Shown piece by piece: positions 49,147 through 58,368 of a stretch of 64,000 nt of DNA (its first letter is position 1; each line of letters opens with the position of its first letter). A program made the translations under genes and the position numbers. The notes beneath the pieces are model-generated. The model did not search any database. It was not told where the DNA came from and saw only the letters and a list, made by a program, of their open reading frames with translations. This DNA is from Xiashengella succiniciproducens (GTDB taxonomy: Bacteria > Bacteroidota > Bacteroidia > Bacteroidales > Marinilabiliaceae). The stretch is from the NCBI RefSeq assembly GCF_023674465.1, contig NZ_CP098400.1:992001-1056000 (forward strand). Direction: 5' to 3'.

Positions 49147-49378
49147 CCCCTTTTTGTTTTGATAAGAGAATTTTAACTGGATAAATGACAAATGTCAGTG
49201 TGATTTTCTCACATTGATTAGATAGGACAAAATTTGCGAATAACCGGACAAAACAGTCTGAAATATGCTGATTTATCGATAATTAAGGCGAAAAAAGAAG
49301 TGATTTTTGACTAAGATTTTTGTTCAGCTTTTGTTAACAAGTTTGAGCAGGTTGTAATTTAGAATGAACAGAATTGGG
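49147..49378. other. AT-rich intergenic stretch without a recognised feature
   Basis: This AT-rich 230-base stretch lies between the PLP enzyme promoter and the dyad before the ECF sigma gene. I see no reading frame, RNA gene or repeat in it. Confidence 0.5.
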
Positions 49379-49397
49379 CTTTGTAATGCATACAAAG
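49379..49397. promoter_or_regulatory. Operator-like dyad between divergent genes
   Basis: CTTTGTA and TACAAAG form a 7-bp inverted repeat with a 5-base spacer, located about 80 bases upstream of the ECF sigma -7 box. Such spaced dyads are typical regulator binding sites. The binding protein is unknown. Confidence 0.35.
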
Positions 49398-49476
49398 TCA
49401 ATGATATACGAAAAATATTATTTAGATTCAGTCTAATTTAATCGGAAATATGATGCTGAATAATTTGCCTTGTGTT

Positions 49477-49484
49477 TATCTTTG
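49477..49484 (+). promoter_or_regulatory. -7 box of the ECF sigma gene
   Basis: TATCTTTG matches TAnnTTTG exactly, 41 bases before the ATG; transcription would start near 49491. It has the housekeeping-type box, so this sigma gene is likely not purely self-activated. Confidence 0.5.
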
Positions 49485-49524
49485 ACTTACATTTGTTATA
49501 CAAAACAACCAAAAAAGTTCAGCC

Positions 49525-50043
49525 ATGACAACAATGCAATTTAATGATAAGCTGCTTGGACTGCAAGACAAGTTGCTTTATTTTGCTCTAAGTTTAACCT
49601 CCAATGATGAAGATGCAAGAGATCTTTTGCAGGAGACTACGCTGAAGGCCCTAACCTATCGTAAGCAGTTTGCTGCCAACACAAATTTCAAGGCCTGGGT
49701 TTTTACGATAATGAAAAATACCTTTATCAATAATTATCGCAGAAACCAGAAGACTAAGAATACCTTCGACGGAAATGAGGATGCACTTCGCTCAGCATAC
49801 CGCAGGAATTACACATCTGAAACTCCTGAAATGGTACAGAGCGTTAGTGAAATGACAAAGTATATAGAACGTCTTGATGATGATTTCAGGATTCCGTTCC
49901 AGATGCATACAGACGGATACAAGTACAAGGAAATAGCTGAACAGCTTGATCTACCAATCGGAACAGTAAAGAGCCGTATTTTCTTTACACGTAAGAAATT
50001 ACAAGCTATGTTGCAAGACAGCGAAGGAAGCTATTCCTACTAA
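49525..50043 (+). CDS. ECF-type RNA polymerase sigma factor
   Basis: The 172-residue protein has sigma-70 region 2 (LLYFALSLTSNDEDARDLLQ, then TNFKAWVFTIMKNTFINNYRR) and region 4 (YKEIAEQLDLPIGTVKSRIF). It binds core RNA polymerase to direct transcription of a regulon. No anti-sigma factor, FecR-type protein or TonB receptor gene adjoins it, so it is an orphan by location. Its control may lie in expression or in a distant partner. The C-terminus (QDSEGSYSY) is short and acidic. A -7 box and an upstream dyad precede the gene. Confidence 0.9.
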   Translation: MTTMQFNDKLLGLQDKLLYFALSLTSNDEDARDLLQETTLKALTYRKQFAANTNFKAWVFTIMKNTFINNYRRNQKTKNTFDGNEDALRSAYRRNYTSETPEMVQSVSEMTKYIERLDDDFRIPFQMHTDGYKYKEIAEQLDLPIGTVKSRIFFTRKKLQAMLQDSEGSYSY

Positions 50044-50095
50044 AAAAATTTGGATTAAAATAGGCAATACAGTACCGAAATAGAAAATAATATTG

Positions 50096-50103
50096 TAGTT
50101 TTG
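50096..50103 (+). promoter_or_regulatory. -7 box of candidate small RNA 2
   Basis: TAGTTTTG is an exact TAnnTTTG match; transcription would start near 50110. No reading frame follows before a terminator. Confidence 0.55.
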
Positions 50104-50109
50104 GGTTTA

Positions 50110-50171
50110 GGTTTAGTAGATGAGTGGACGGCCGGCCATGGTTTCATAAGGAATCGGGCCGGCTGTTTTTT
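50110..50171 (+). ncRNA. Candidate small RNA 2, ending in an intrinsic terminator
   Basis: A short transcript of about 60 bases is defined by a perfect -7 box and a 10-bp terminator stem (50128-50137 with 50157-50166, one G-T pair) followed by six T residues. The start region, GGGTTTAGGTTTAG, closely matches candidate small RNA 1 at 7073-7083. The loop between the arms is 19 bases. No coding potential is visible. It could alternatively be the 3' end of the sigma factor mRNA. Confidence 0.5.
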
Positions 50172-50250
50172 ATGGCATTTCCATCCATTGCTGCATTTTG
50201 CATTTACTGCTAAAATCTTTGTATAAATGGCTTCTGGGTTTATCCACCGT

Positions 50251-50258
50251 TATGTTTG
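50251..50258 (+). promoter_or_regulatory. -7 box of the folate gene group
   Basis: TATGTTTG is an exact TAnnTTTG match. Transcription would start near 50265, leaving a leader of about 76 bases before the SDR gene. No well-spaced -33 TTG is visible. Confidence 0.5.
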
Positions 50259-50340
50259 AGTATGCATGGATGTTTTCTGGTAGGGACAGGCATATTCAGG
50301 GGAAATGTAGTATATTGTGTTATTATCAAAACAGTATTTG

Positions 50341-51063
50341 ATGCACACAGTATTGATTACAGGAGCTGCAAAGCGAATTGGTGAAGACCTGGCCCATCAC
50401 TTTGCCCAAAGAGGCTGGGAGGTTATTATCCACTGCAATAACAGCAGGGGAGATGCGGATCGCTTGTCAACCCATCTTCGCAATTTGTTCGAGGATAGGC
50501 AATTTCCAGTCATCGCAGCCGACTTCAGTGATCCTGTCTCAGCATCTGATGCAATCTTTTCAGAATTGAGAATACTTAATCTATGCCCTGAGGTCTTGAT
50601 CAACAGTGCATCTGTATTTAATCCCGGTTTGCTTGCTGATACATCCTATACCCATCTGCGCAGGCAGATGGCGGTCAACTTCGAAGCTCCATTTATGCTT
50701 ATGAAGGCTTTCAGGCAATATTGTAAAAAGGGCTGCATTGTAAACATCCTGGATACGAGGGTCACGAGTAATGATTCAAGACATGCTGCATATACTCTAT
50801 CAAAGAAGGTTCTGATGCATCTTACTGAAATGGCAGGCCTTGAATGGGCTCCTGAGATTAGAGTAAATGCAGTGGCTCCTGGAGCTGTCCTGCCCCCGCC
50901 GGGGCAGGACGAGACTTACCTTAAGGATGTCGTTGCCGGAACTCCGCTTAAGCAGGCGGTTTCCCCCGGAGATTTAGCTGATGCTGTTTGGTTTTTAGTT
51001 AATAACGGCACTATTACCGGACAGATTATCTACTGTGACGGTGGTGCACATTTAGGAAAATAA
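50341..51063 (+). CDS. Short-chain dehydrogenase, FolM/pteridine reductase-like
   Basis: I start at the ATG at 50341 (240 residues), since the longer frame uses GTG and adds unlikely residues. The TGAAKRIG nucleotide loop (residues 7-14) is the NADPH-binding variant of pteridine reductases/FolM. NSASVFNPG, the YTLSKK catalytic Tyr-Lys and APGAVLPP are also present. FolM reduces dihydromonapterin or dihydrofolate. The directly following folB and folK genes (1-base gap, then 4-base overlap) support a pterin role. Other SDR substrates cannot be excluded. Confidence 0.8.
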   Translation: MHTVLITGAAKRIGEDLAHHFAQRGWEVIIHCNNSRGDADRLSTHLRNLFEDRQFPVIAADFSDPVSASDAIFSELRILNLCPEVLINSASVFNPGLLADTSYTHLRRQMAVNFEAPFMLMKAFRQYCKKGCIVNILDTRVTSNDSRHAAYTLSKKVLMHLTEMAGLEWAPEIRVNAVAPGAVLPPPGQDETYLKDVVAGTPLKQAVSPGDLADAVWFLVNNGTITGQIIYCDGGAHLGK

Positions 51064-51064
51064 T

Positions 51065-51421
51065 ATGGCTACAATTGCAATAAGGGATCTGCTATTGCGT
51101 ACGGAGGTTGGTTTCAATCCCCATGAGATTGGCAAGAAGCAGGATATTGTGCTGAATATCCGGATTGATTACACATTGCAGGGTGAAGAGCTGAGCGACA
51201 ATCCTGAGGAAGCCCTTGAGTACCGCTCTATCTGCAAGGAGGTGATTGGTCATATTGAGAGCAGGAAGTACAACCTGATTGAGAAGGTGGCATCGGATGT
51301 TGCCGAACTGGTTCTTGCACGAGACAGGGTTGAGGCAGTGACCGTAGAGGTGATTAAGCCAAATGCCCTGAGGTTTTCAAAGTCTGTATCCTTTTGCACT
51401 ACCAAAACCAGGAAGGGATGA
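51065..51421 (+). CDS. folB: Dihydroneopterin aldolase
   Basis: FolB cleaves dihydroneopterin to 6-hydroxymethyl-dihydropterin and glycolaldehyde in folate synthesis. The 118-residue protein has the usual small tunnelling fold: IRDLLLRTEVGFNPHEIGKK with the substrate Glu, YRSICKEVIGHIE and the catalytic Lys in NLIEKVASDVA. The C-terminal EVIKPNALRF strand is typical. It overlaps folK by four bases (ATGA), and the product feeds FolK directly. Confidence 0.92.
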   Translation: MATIAIRDLLLRTEVGFNPHEIGKKQDIVLNIRIDYTLQGEELSDNPEEALEYRSICKEVIGHIESRKYNLIEKVASDVAELVLARDRVEAVTVEVIKPNALRFSKSVSFCTTKTRKG

Positions 51422-51807
51422 AGGAAAGCAGTGCCGTAATCAGCCTTGGTTCCAATATCAATGCCAGGAGGAATTTTGAAAGCGCATTGCAGCTCTTGGC
51501 GGGATATTTCAAAGTGGGTACCGTATCTTCATTTGTAACAACCAGGCCTATTGGAATCACTGACCAGCCTGACTTCCTTAACGGTGCAGTACATATCCGT
51601 ACAGAAAAGAGCAGAGATGAGGTTAGAGTCATCCTCAAGCAGATAGAAGACCAGCTTGGACGAGACAGGTCGGAAGCAAAATTTGGTCCACGTACTATTG
51701 ATCTTGATATAGTAGTATGGAATAACGAGGTGGTGGACAATGATTATTATGATCGTGACTTTTTAAAGAAGTCCGTTGATGAGGTACTAAACGGACAAAT
51801 TTCGTAA
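51418..51807 (+). CDS. folK: 6-hydroxymethyl-dihydropterin pyrophosphokinase, short form
   Basis: FolK adds pyrophosphate from ATP to the FolB product. I start at 51418 (ATG overlapping the folB TGA), giving 129 residues. The fold is visible in AVISLGSNINARRNFESALQ, FLNGAVHIRT and the signature KFGPRTIDLDIVVW, containing the metal-binding Asp residues. It is shorter than usual (about 155-165): the C-terminal substrate region normally with H-P-R and VLxPLxEI is replaced by YYDRDFLKKSVDEVLNG. It may still be active; DHPS (folP) is not in the window. Confidence 0.83.
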   Translation: MKESSAVISLGSNINARRNFESALQLLAGYFKVGTVSSFVTTRPIGITDQPDFLNGAVHIRTEKSRDEVRVILKQIEDQLGRDRSEAKFGPRTIDLDIVVWNNEVVDNDYYDRDFLKKSVDEVLNGQIS

Positions 51808-51835
51808 TTTTGGTCTTCTTTCTAATTTAAGGTCT

Positions 51836-52201
51836 ATGGAGATCAATACACTGTCCCAATTGGATGAAGCTATTGCAAAGCGTCAGAAATCAGTTAGTTT
51901 TAACTTCCAGTCTCTAAGCAGGGAAGAGAATCTTAGCTGGGAGCAAAAATTCAATTTCTTATTTGACGAATGCGGATGTGCTTCAGGCAGGAAGTCCATT
52001 ATGTACTCGTCCCCCCTTTTGATTATAGTGTTGATCATCCTGAAAAACACTACAGATCTAAGTAGAACTATGATACTTGGCTTGTTTGTGGCATCTGTTT
52101 TTCTTGCAGGTGCAGCAGGCAAGGTAATTGGTCTGATCCAGCGCAAGAATAAATTGCAGCGCCTGATGGATGAATTCAGGTCCAACCTGAACAACAAATA
52201 A
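51836..52201 (+). CDS. Small membrane protein of unknown function
   Basis: A 121-residue protein with a soluble N-terminus (about 1-53) and two predicted helices (about 57-70 and 78-98), ending in a basic tail (QRKNKLQRLMDEFRSNLNNK). It follows folK by 28 bases in the same orientation and may be cotranscribed. I recognise no family. The antisense frame of similar length is a shadow. Confidence 0.6.
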   Translation: MEINTLSQLDEAIAKRQKSVSFNFQSLSREENLSWEQKFNFLFDECGCASGRKSIMYSSPLLIIVLIILKNTTDLSRTMILGLFVASVFLAGAAGKVIGLIQRKNKLQRLMDEFRSNLNNK

Positions 52202-52422
52202 CTATTGATTCTGTATCCTACATTACATCAAACTGCTTGCAGTGAAATTGTGAACCTTGGCGCATACATAGTAACTTCAAGGAGGTTATTTCGCTGAATC
52301 TTCTTTTGCCAAAGATAGGCAGACTCCGGCCCGCTGGCATAGTTTTTGGTCTTTGTAAGGCTATGCCTGTTATGTTGGTAATTCTATTGTTTGATATTCG
52401 TAATCCTATTAATACCATTGTT

Positions 52423-55400
52423 ATGCGTAAAGCCTCCGTTTTTATTTCCATCCTTGTACTTCTTGCCTTTCCAGGCTGCCAGTCACGCAATCTGGTAGTA
52501 CAAAATACTGAAGTCCTCTGGCAACAGGTCGACTCATTAAGTAAGCTTAATTTGCCCCGATCCCAAATAGAAGTGCTGGATAATATCCGTGAAATCTCTA
52601 TTGATAACAAGAACACTGTTGATTATATCAAAGCTGTTGTCGTACGTGCAGCGTTGGCTGATCAGATTGAAGAGGAAGCGCTTACCCGGCAGATTGAACA
52701 ACTGGAAAAGGAAGTGGATGGACTTTGGTCGCCCGCAAAACAGATGGTGCACAGCATCCTGGGTGATCTGTACCAGACTTATTATAATCAGAATAGATGG
52801 CGCCTGCTTGAAAAAGGTGATATAAGCAGTGGAAGTGAAGACTTAAGGGAGATGGGAGCATCTGAGATCTCGGCCAGGGCAGTTGAGCATTATCTTTTAT
52901 CTCTGGATGAAAAGGAATTATTGGCATCGGAAGCGTCAGAGAACTATCTGTCTTTGTTGCTAAATGGAGATAAAAAACTTAATCTGAGACCTACTTTGTA
53001 CGACCTGCTTGTGGATCGTTGTACTGAGAAGTTGCTGAGCGGGCTTTTGTTCGAAAGCTCTGTTGACGATGAGGATTTCCTAAGGAATCCGGCTTTGCTG
53101 GGAAGCAGGGAACAGTTTACTTCCATACGGGTAGCCGGTGAAAAGGTCAGCCATAAACAACTCGCAATTTCTCTACTTGGTGAATGGCTAAACTATAGCG
53201 AGAATCGCAAAGATGCTGATGTACTATACGATGTAGACTTACAAAGGCTAAAGCTGATGCACTTCATTTATGATGCTGAGGATCGTGATGAATTATATGA
53301 AAACGCTTTAGGTCTATTGTTAGTTGAGACTGAAGGAAGACCCAATGAGGCAATGATTATGTACGAAATTGCCGGTTTCCTTATGTCTCAGATGGTAACT
53401 AATGAACAGGAATTAAGTGAGCGTAACTATGGTGCCGAAGCTTATGCAATGGCTGACAAGGCAATTGGAAAATGGCCTGAAAGCGATGGAGGCAGACTGG
53501 CAGCCGGACTTATACAACAACTTACTCATCCATCTCTGTACCTTAATACGGAAGAAACTTCTATTCCGGGACAACGGCTGAAATACGTTGTTACATACAA
53601 TAATATCAAACAACTCCACACAGCAGTTTATCGACTGAAGTTTGTGGATAAGGATTATTACAGTTTAAATAGATATGATGAGGATTTTATCAGGGAACAA
53701 TTAGATAGTAGCACTCAAGTATGGAAAGGTAGTACCGAACTTCCCGGTTACGGTGATTACTTAGCTCACAGGGCTGAGTTAGAAGTAGAAACAGAGTTGC
53801 CCTATGGCACCTATGTACTTGTAGTTTCTGACAAAGAAGAGAGCTATAAGCTTTCAGAAGGCGCATGCTATAGTCTGTTTCAGGTTACCAACCTGGCATT
53901 TATGTACCTTCCATTGGAAGACGGTAATGTACGCCTTGCCATTAAAAGTAGGGACAAAGGTCAGTCATTGGAAGGCGTCTATGCTGATTTCTATAACATT
54001 TACGGGAAGGATTCGACCATACTTAGAATGGGGCCAACTGACAGGAATGGCGAAACCACTGGTGCCATTCATAAGAATAGAGGCTATACAATTGTATTGA
54101 AAAAGGGAGATGATATCTTCTTTGCAGATAGGCTGTGGTACAGTCCAGTTTCAAATGATACCAAAGTGCCTACAGAGGAAATACGATCTTTTATTTTTAG
54201 TGACAGGAAGGTATACCGTCCAGGGCAAAAGGTGAGTTACAAGACTATCTTACTTAATCAAAAGGGCAATGAGACAAAGGTGATAAGTGGCAGTAAGTTT
54301 AATGTTACACTTAGGGACACCAATGGCAGGGAAGTGTCCAGTCAAAGTGTAACGACCAATGAATTTGGTTCTGTTTCAGGTAGCTTTATCCTTCCATCAA
54401 CTGCACTTTCCGGTTCGTTCAGTATCGTGACCCCCTATGGATCTTCAAGTATCCAGGTTGAGGAATACAAAAGACCCAGATTTGAAATAAGTTTCGAACC
54501 TTTCAGGGACCTGGCTGTAATTGGAGATTCAATAACAGTAAAGGCAAATGCAACAACACTTACAGGAATGCCACTTGCTGATGCCCGTGTTGAGTGGAAG
54601 GTGAAGTCCAGCAGTCTTATTTGGCGCAGTTACTTACCCTCAGGTGGAGACCTGATTGCCAGTGGCAGTGCAAAGACCTCGGCTGATGGTAAGGTTATGA
54701 TAGTATTCCAGGCAAAGGGAAGTAACTATGTAAATAGAATTTTCAGCCTTACCAACTTCCTGGTCGAGGTTGATATTACTGATGCCTCGGGAGAGACAAG
54801 GTCAGAAAGCACTTCTATTGCATTGTCAGATAAGGCCTATAGCCTTAATACAGAGGTTCAAACTCTGATAACAGGAGTCTCAATAAAAACAATTCCTGTA
54901 AACATTACGCTCAATAATATTCCTGGAGAACCTGTTGAAGGGGAGCTTAGGTACTATCTAGAAAAGGTAGAGACACCTAAGATCAGTACCCCGAGACCAT
55001 GGGGTGATGTTGAGCATATCCTGTGGAAACAGGTTCCGGAGAATAAAGATCTGCAACCAGTGGTTGAGAGGTTAATAAGCAGCGGAACTTGGAAGATTAA
55101 GGGCCAGGAGGGGAAGAAAATAGACCTGAAAACAGCACTGGCTACCGGACACTACCGTGTCCGGAGCGAGATTACAGACATTGCCGGTGACACCGTTAAG
55201 TCAGAGGCTGTTTTCAAAGTAGTTGATACTAAAGACACCCGTTATTTGCTTGGCGAAGCACTTACTTTAATTAATTCGGGTGGTACCGAACTTGTTGCCG
55301 GAAGCCATGCTGAGTTTATAGTTGGCTCAGCCTATAAGGATGTTGAGATACAATTGATGGCTGTAGCCGGTCAGAGTATATTGCTGGACAAGAGGATAGT

Positions 55401-58350
55401 CCCAGGTGATAAGTGGAACAGAATTACAATTCCTACAAAGGATGTAGTAGGTACAATCAGGTTTCAGGCTATGCTGATCAGAGACAACAAGCTGGTGACA
55501 GAGGAGCAATACGTATCTATTAAAGAAGCAGGGAAGGAACTGATCCTGAAACCTGTAAATATTTCGGAAAAACTAAAGCCTGGTGAAAAGGAGAAATGGA
55601 CGTTGAAAGTTACCGGTGCAGATGGTAAAGCAGTAGATGCCGAAGTACTTGTACTGATGTATGACGCTGCACTTGATGCATATAAACCTAATTACCTAAG
55701 TATTATTCTCAATAATTTTAGAAGATCACCTGTGCGTTTAATGTGGCAGGTTGGTCCTTGGGGCTACAGTCATCAAAGAAACGGATATTTCACAATGACG
55801 GAGTTACCTGGTCCGGATCCTTATCCATCATTTGTGTGGGATGAAGCTTTTGGCTTCTACGGCTATCCCGGCAGGACCCGCAATGCGATGAAGTCTCTTT
55901 CAGTTGTTGAGGACAACATGGTATTATATATGCATGAAGCTGAGTCTGATTATGTGCCGATTACCATGCAGAATCCTCCTCCGCCAGCTGTTGCTGGAAA
56001 ATTAGACGTTGTAGCTGAGGAAATGGCATCTGGCTTGAAAGCTGGTGAGTCTATACCTCCAATTCGCACTAATCTGAGTGAGACAGCTTTCTTCTTCCCA
56101 CATCTCAGAACGCTAGGCGACGGACGTGTAGAGTTTGAATTTACAGTGCCCGATGCCCTTACCCGTTGGCGCTTTATGGCTCTGGCACATATGAAGGATG
56201 GCAACAGCGGTACCTTTGAACAGTTTGTCATCACCTCCCGTGACCTTATGGTAATGCCCAATATGCCACGCATAGTACGCGAAGGTGATGTTATTACCCT
56301 AGCTGCCAATGTGTTCAACACTACAGAAAAACAACTTGGTGGAATGGCCTATATACAGGTCAGGGATGCTGTAAGTGGTCAGCTTTTAATGTCTGAACAG
56401 TTGCAGGAAAAGGTCTGGGAAGCCAATGCAGGTACAGGTGCCCTGATTGACTGGAAGATTGAGGTTCCTCAAGGCGTTAAGGCACTTGAGATCACGCTTT
56501 CTGCTATCTCGGGTCAGATCAGTGACGGTGAAAAGCATCTGATTGCTGTTCTCCCATCACGAACCCTGATTACTGAGACCAAGCCCCTCTTTATGGACAG
56601 GGCCGGTAATTACAAGCTTAGTGCTGAAGCCCTTGCTGCCGGGAAAGTTGATGGGCAGGCAAGTTTAACATTCACATATAACGAAAACGCTGCCTGGGAA
56701 ATGTTGTCAGCGCTTACATGGCTGTCGCAAAGACCATATGAAAGCAGCGACCAGGCGTTCAACCGCCTGTTTTCAGTCGCCATGGCTCAGCAGATCTTCA
56801 AGCAGAATCCGCAGATTGAGATGGTAATGAAATTGTGGAATGCATCACTTCCTGGGGATGAGGATGCACTCAGTTCTGCCCTGGAAAAGGATCCGGGACT
56901 TAAGGCAGCCCTTCTTACTGCTACTCCTTGGTTGGATGAAGCTATGGATGAGACCCACAGGAGAAGGGTCTTTGCAAGGCTTGTTGAGGACGGAAGTCTT
57001 GAGTCTGAGTTTTTTTCGGCTACTTCACTGCTTAAGGAAATGCAACTGCCGGAAGGTGCCTGGGCCTGGTTTAAAGGCATGTATCCATCTGAAGAAACTA
57101 CTGTTGATATAGTTTCCGGATTCGGTATGCTTAAGTCTGTCGGCTATGAACAGAATGATGAGACCAGGGCGATGCTTGAAAATGCTTGTGGATGGATACT
57201 TAAGAAACTTGAAAAGGAACTTGAAAATATTGAGAAACAGAACACTAAGGATAAGCAAAATATCGGCCTGTCTCCATCAGCAATAAAGAAGCTGTACGCT
57301 CTTAGTTACTTCCCTGAATTATCAGATAGATTAGTGGTCAATTCTCTGGTCGGCTATCTCGAAAACAAGCTTCCTGCAAACTCTCCGATTGAGATGGCTT
57401 ATGCAACAACAGTCCTGCATCGCAGCGGAAAGGTTGATGCTGCAAAAGCCCTTGCGCATTCTCTGTCAGAATACCTGTTGGAGGAAGGTGGCTCTCTCTT
57501 CTTCAGAGCCAAACAAGGTCCTTACTGGTATCAGGCTCCGATTGAAAGCCATGTGGCTGCTATTGAGGCTTTCAGAACGACAGGAGGTTTTGATAAGGAA
57601 CTACGTGGTATGGAGAAATGGCTGTTTGAGCAGAAGCATACACAGAACTGGTCAACAACACGTGCTACTATGTATGCACTTTACGCACTGGCCTCTTCAG
57701 GACAGAAGTATTTCAGTGCTGAACAGACTGATAGGGTGCTGGTAGCGGGTAAAGTTGTGGATTTCCCACAGCAGGAGAGTGCTTCAGGCTACAGAAGTTT
57801 TTCAGCCAGTGGGCCTGTTCTTAGTAAGGATTACGCTGATATAACTATTGAAAAGAAGAAGGATGGCCCATCATTTGCTACTGTTCATCTGAGTTACTTT
57901 GCCGATACCGAGCAGGTCGAAGCAGGAGGTTTTCTGAAGGCTAGCTCAGTGCTTTACAAAAGAGGTTATGCTGACGGAAAGGAAAGCTGGTTACCGGTGG
58001 ATGCCAGTACAGTACTTGAGAAAGGTGACAGGCTGATGCAGAGACTGACAGTTGAAGTACCACAGGACCTTGACTTCGTCCATATCAACGCACCAAGGGC
58101 TGCAATACTTGAACCTGTTGATATGCTTTCGGGTTATCGTTACAGTTCCGGTCTGGGTTACTATCTGGCTGTTACCGATGCAGGTAGCGACCTCTTTGTT
58201 GACAATCTGTCTCGTGGCACCCACACAGTGAGCTGGGAGATGACTGTCTCTCACAGCGGAAAGGCCGTTCAGGGTCCTGTAGCTGTATCATGCTTCTATG
58301 CTCCTTCTTACTCAGGACATAGCGGATCGGTAGTTATTGTTACAGAATAA
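52423..58350 (+). CDS. Alpha-2-macroglobulin-like lipoprotein, without the thioester
   Basis: I start at 52423, where MRKASVFISILVLLAFPGC gives a lipoprotein signal; the longer frame would put 39 residues before it. The product is about 1975 residues. The middle has the MG/bait-region-like domains with RSFIFSDRKVYRPGQKVSYK, and the C-terminal half the A2M domains (LSETAFFFPHLRTLGDGRVE, then FTVPDALTRWRF) and an alpha/alpha-toroid. At the thioester position (normally PYGCxEQ) the sequence is PYESSDQ (56734-56754), so covalent trapping of proteases is not expected. The N-terminal ~450 residues are helical and specific to this type. A TPR gene follows 18 bases downstream; no pbpC is adjacent. 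Confidence 0.85.
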   Translation: MRKASVFISILVLLAFPGCQSRNLVVQNTEVLWQQVDSLSKLNLPRSQIEVLDNIREISIDNKNTVDYIKAVVVRAALADQIEEEALTRQIEQLEKEVDGLWSPAKQMVHSILGDLYQTYYNQNRWRLLEKGDISSGSEDLREMGASEISARAVEHYLLSLDEKELLASEASENYLSLLLNGDKKLNLRPTLYDLLVDRCTEKLLSGLLFESSVDDEDFLRNPALLGSREQFTSIRVAGEKVSHKQLAISLLGEWLNYSENRKDADVLYDVDLQRLKLMHFIYDAEDRDELYENALGLLLVETEGRPNEAMIMYEIAGFLMSQMVTNEQELSERNYGAEAYAMADKAIGKWPESDGGRLAAGLIQQLTHPSLYLNTEETSIPGQRLKYVVTYNNIKQLHTAVYRLKFVDKDYYSLNRYDEDFIREQLDSSTQVWKGSTELPGYGDYLAHRAELEVETELPYGTYVLVVSDKEESYKLSEGACYSLFQVTNLAFMYLPLEDGNVRLAIKSRDKGQSLEGVYADFYNIYGKDSTILRMGPTDRNGETTGAIHKNRGYTIVLKKGDDIFFADRLWYSPVSNDTKVPTEEIRSFIFSDRKVYRPGQKVSYKTILLNQKGNETKVISGSKFNVTLRDTNGREVSSQSVTTNEFGSVSGSFILPSTALSGSFSIVTPYGSSSIQVEEYKRPRFEISFEPFRDLAVIGDSITVKANATTLTGMPLADARVEWKVKSSSLIWRSYLPSGGDLIASGSAKTSADGKVMIVFQAKGSNYVNRIFSLTNFLVEVDITDASGETRSESTSIALSDKAYSLNTEVQTLITGVSIKTIPVNITLNNIPGEPVEGELRYYLEKVETPKISTPRPWGDVEHILWKQVPENKDLQPVVERLISSGTWKIKGQEGKKIDLKTALATGHYRVRSEITDIAGDTVKSEAVFKVVDTKDTRYLLGEALTLINSGGTELVAGSHAEFIVGSAYKDVEIQLMAVAGQSILLDKRIVPGDKWNRITIPTKDVVGTIRFQAMLIRDNKLVTEEQYVSIKEAGKELILKPVNISEKLKPGEKEKWTLKVTGADGKAVDAEVLVLMYDAALDAYKPNYLSIILNNFRRSPVRLMWQVGPWGYSHQRNGYFTMTELPGPDPYPSFVWDEAFGFYGYPGRTRNAMKSLSVVEDNMVLYMHEAESDYVPITMQNPPPPAVAGKLDVVAEEMASGLKAGESIPPIRTNLSETAFFFPHLRTLGDGRVEFEFTVPDALTRWRFMALAHMKDGNSGTFEQFVITSRDLMVMPNMPRIVREGDVITLAANVFNTTEKQLGGMAYIQVRDAVSGQLLMSEQLQEKVWEANAGTGALIDWKIEVPQGVKALEITLSAISGQISDGEKHLIAVLPSRTLITETKPLFMDRAGNYKLSAEALAAGKVDGQASLTFTYNENAAWEMLSALTWLSQRPYESSDQAFNRLFSVAMAQQIFKQNPQIEMVMKLWNASLPGDEDALSSALEKDPGLKAALLTATPWLDEAMDETHRRRVFARLVEDGSLESEFFSATSLLKEMQLPEGAWAWFKGMYPSEETTVDIVSGFGMLKSVGYEQNDETRAMLENACGWILKKLEKELENIEKQNTKDKQNIGLSPSAIKKLYALSYFPELSDRLVVNSLVGYLENKLPANSPIEMAYATTVLHRSGKVDAAKALAHSLSEYLLEEGGSLFFRAKQGPYWYQAPIESHVAAIEAFRTTGGFDKELRGMEKWLFEQKHTQNWSTTRATMYALYALASSGQKYFSAEQTDRVLVAGKVVDFPQQESASGYRSFSASGPVLSKDYADITIEKKKDGPSFATVHLSYFADTEQVEAGGFLKASSVLYKRGYADGKESWLPVDASTVLEKGDRLMQRLTVEVPQDLDFVHINAPRAAILEPVDMLSGYRYSSGLGYYLAVTDAGSDLFVDNLSRGTHTVSWEMTVSHSGKAVQGPVAVSCFYAPSYSGHSGSVVIVTE

Positions 58351-58368
58351 TGATTAAAACGGATATAG

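Noticed and set aside
49067-49524. Hidden gene in the 458-base gap before the ECF sigma factor
   Set aside because: AT-rich sequence with two -7 boxes and a dyad but no supported reading frame or RNA structure.
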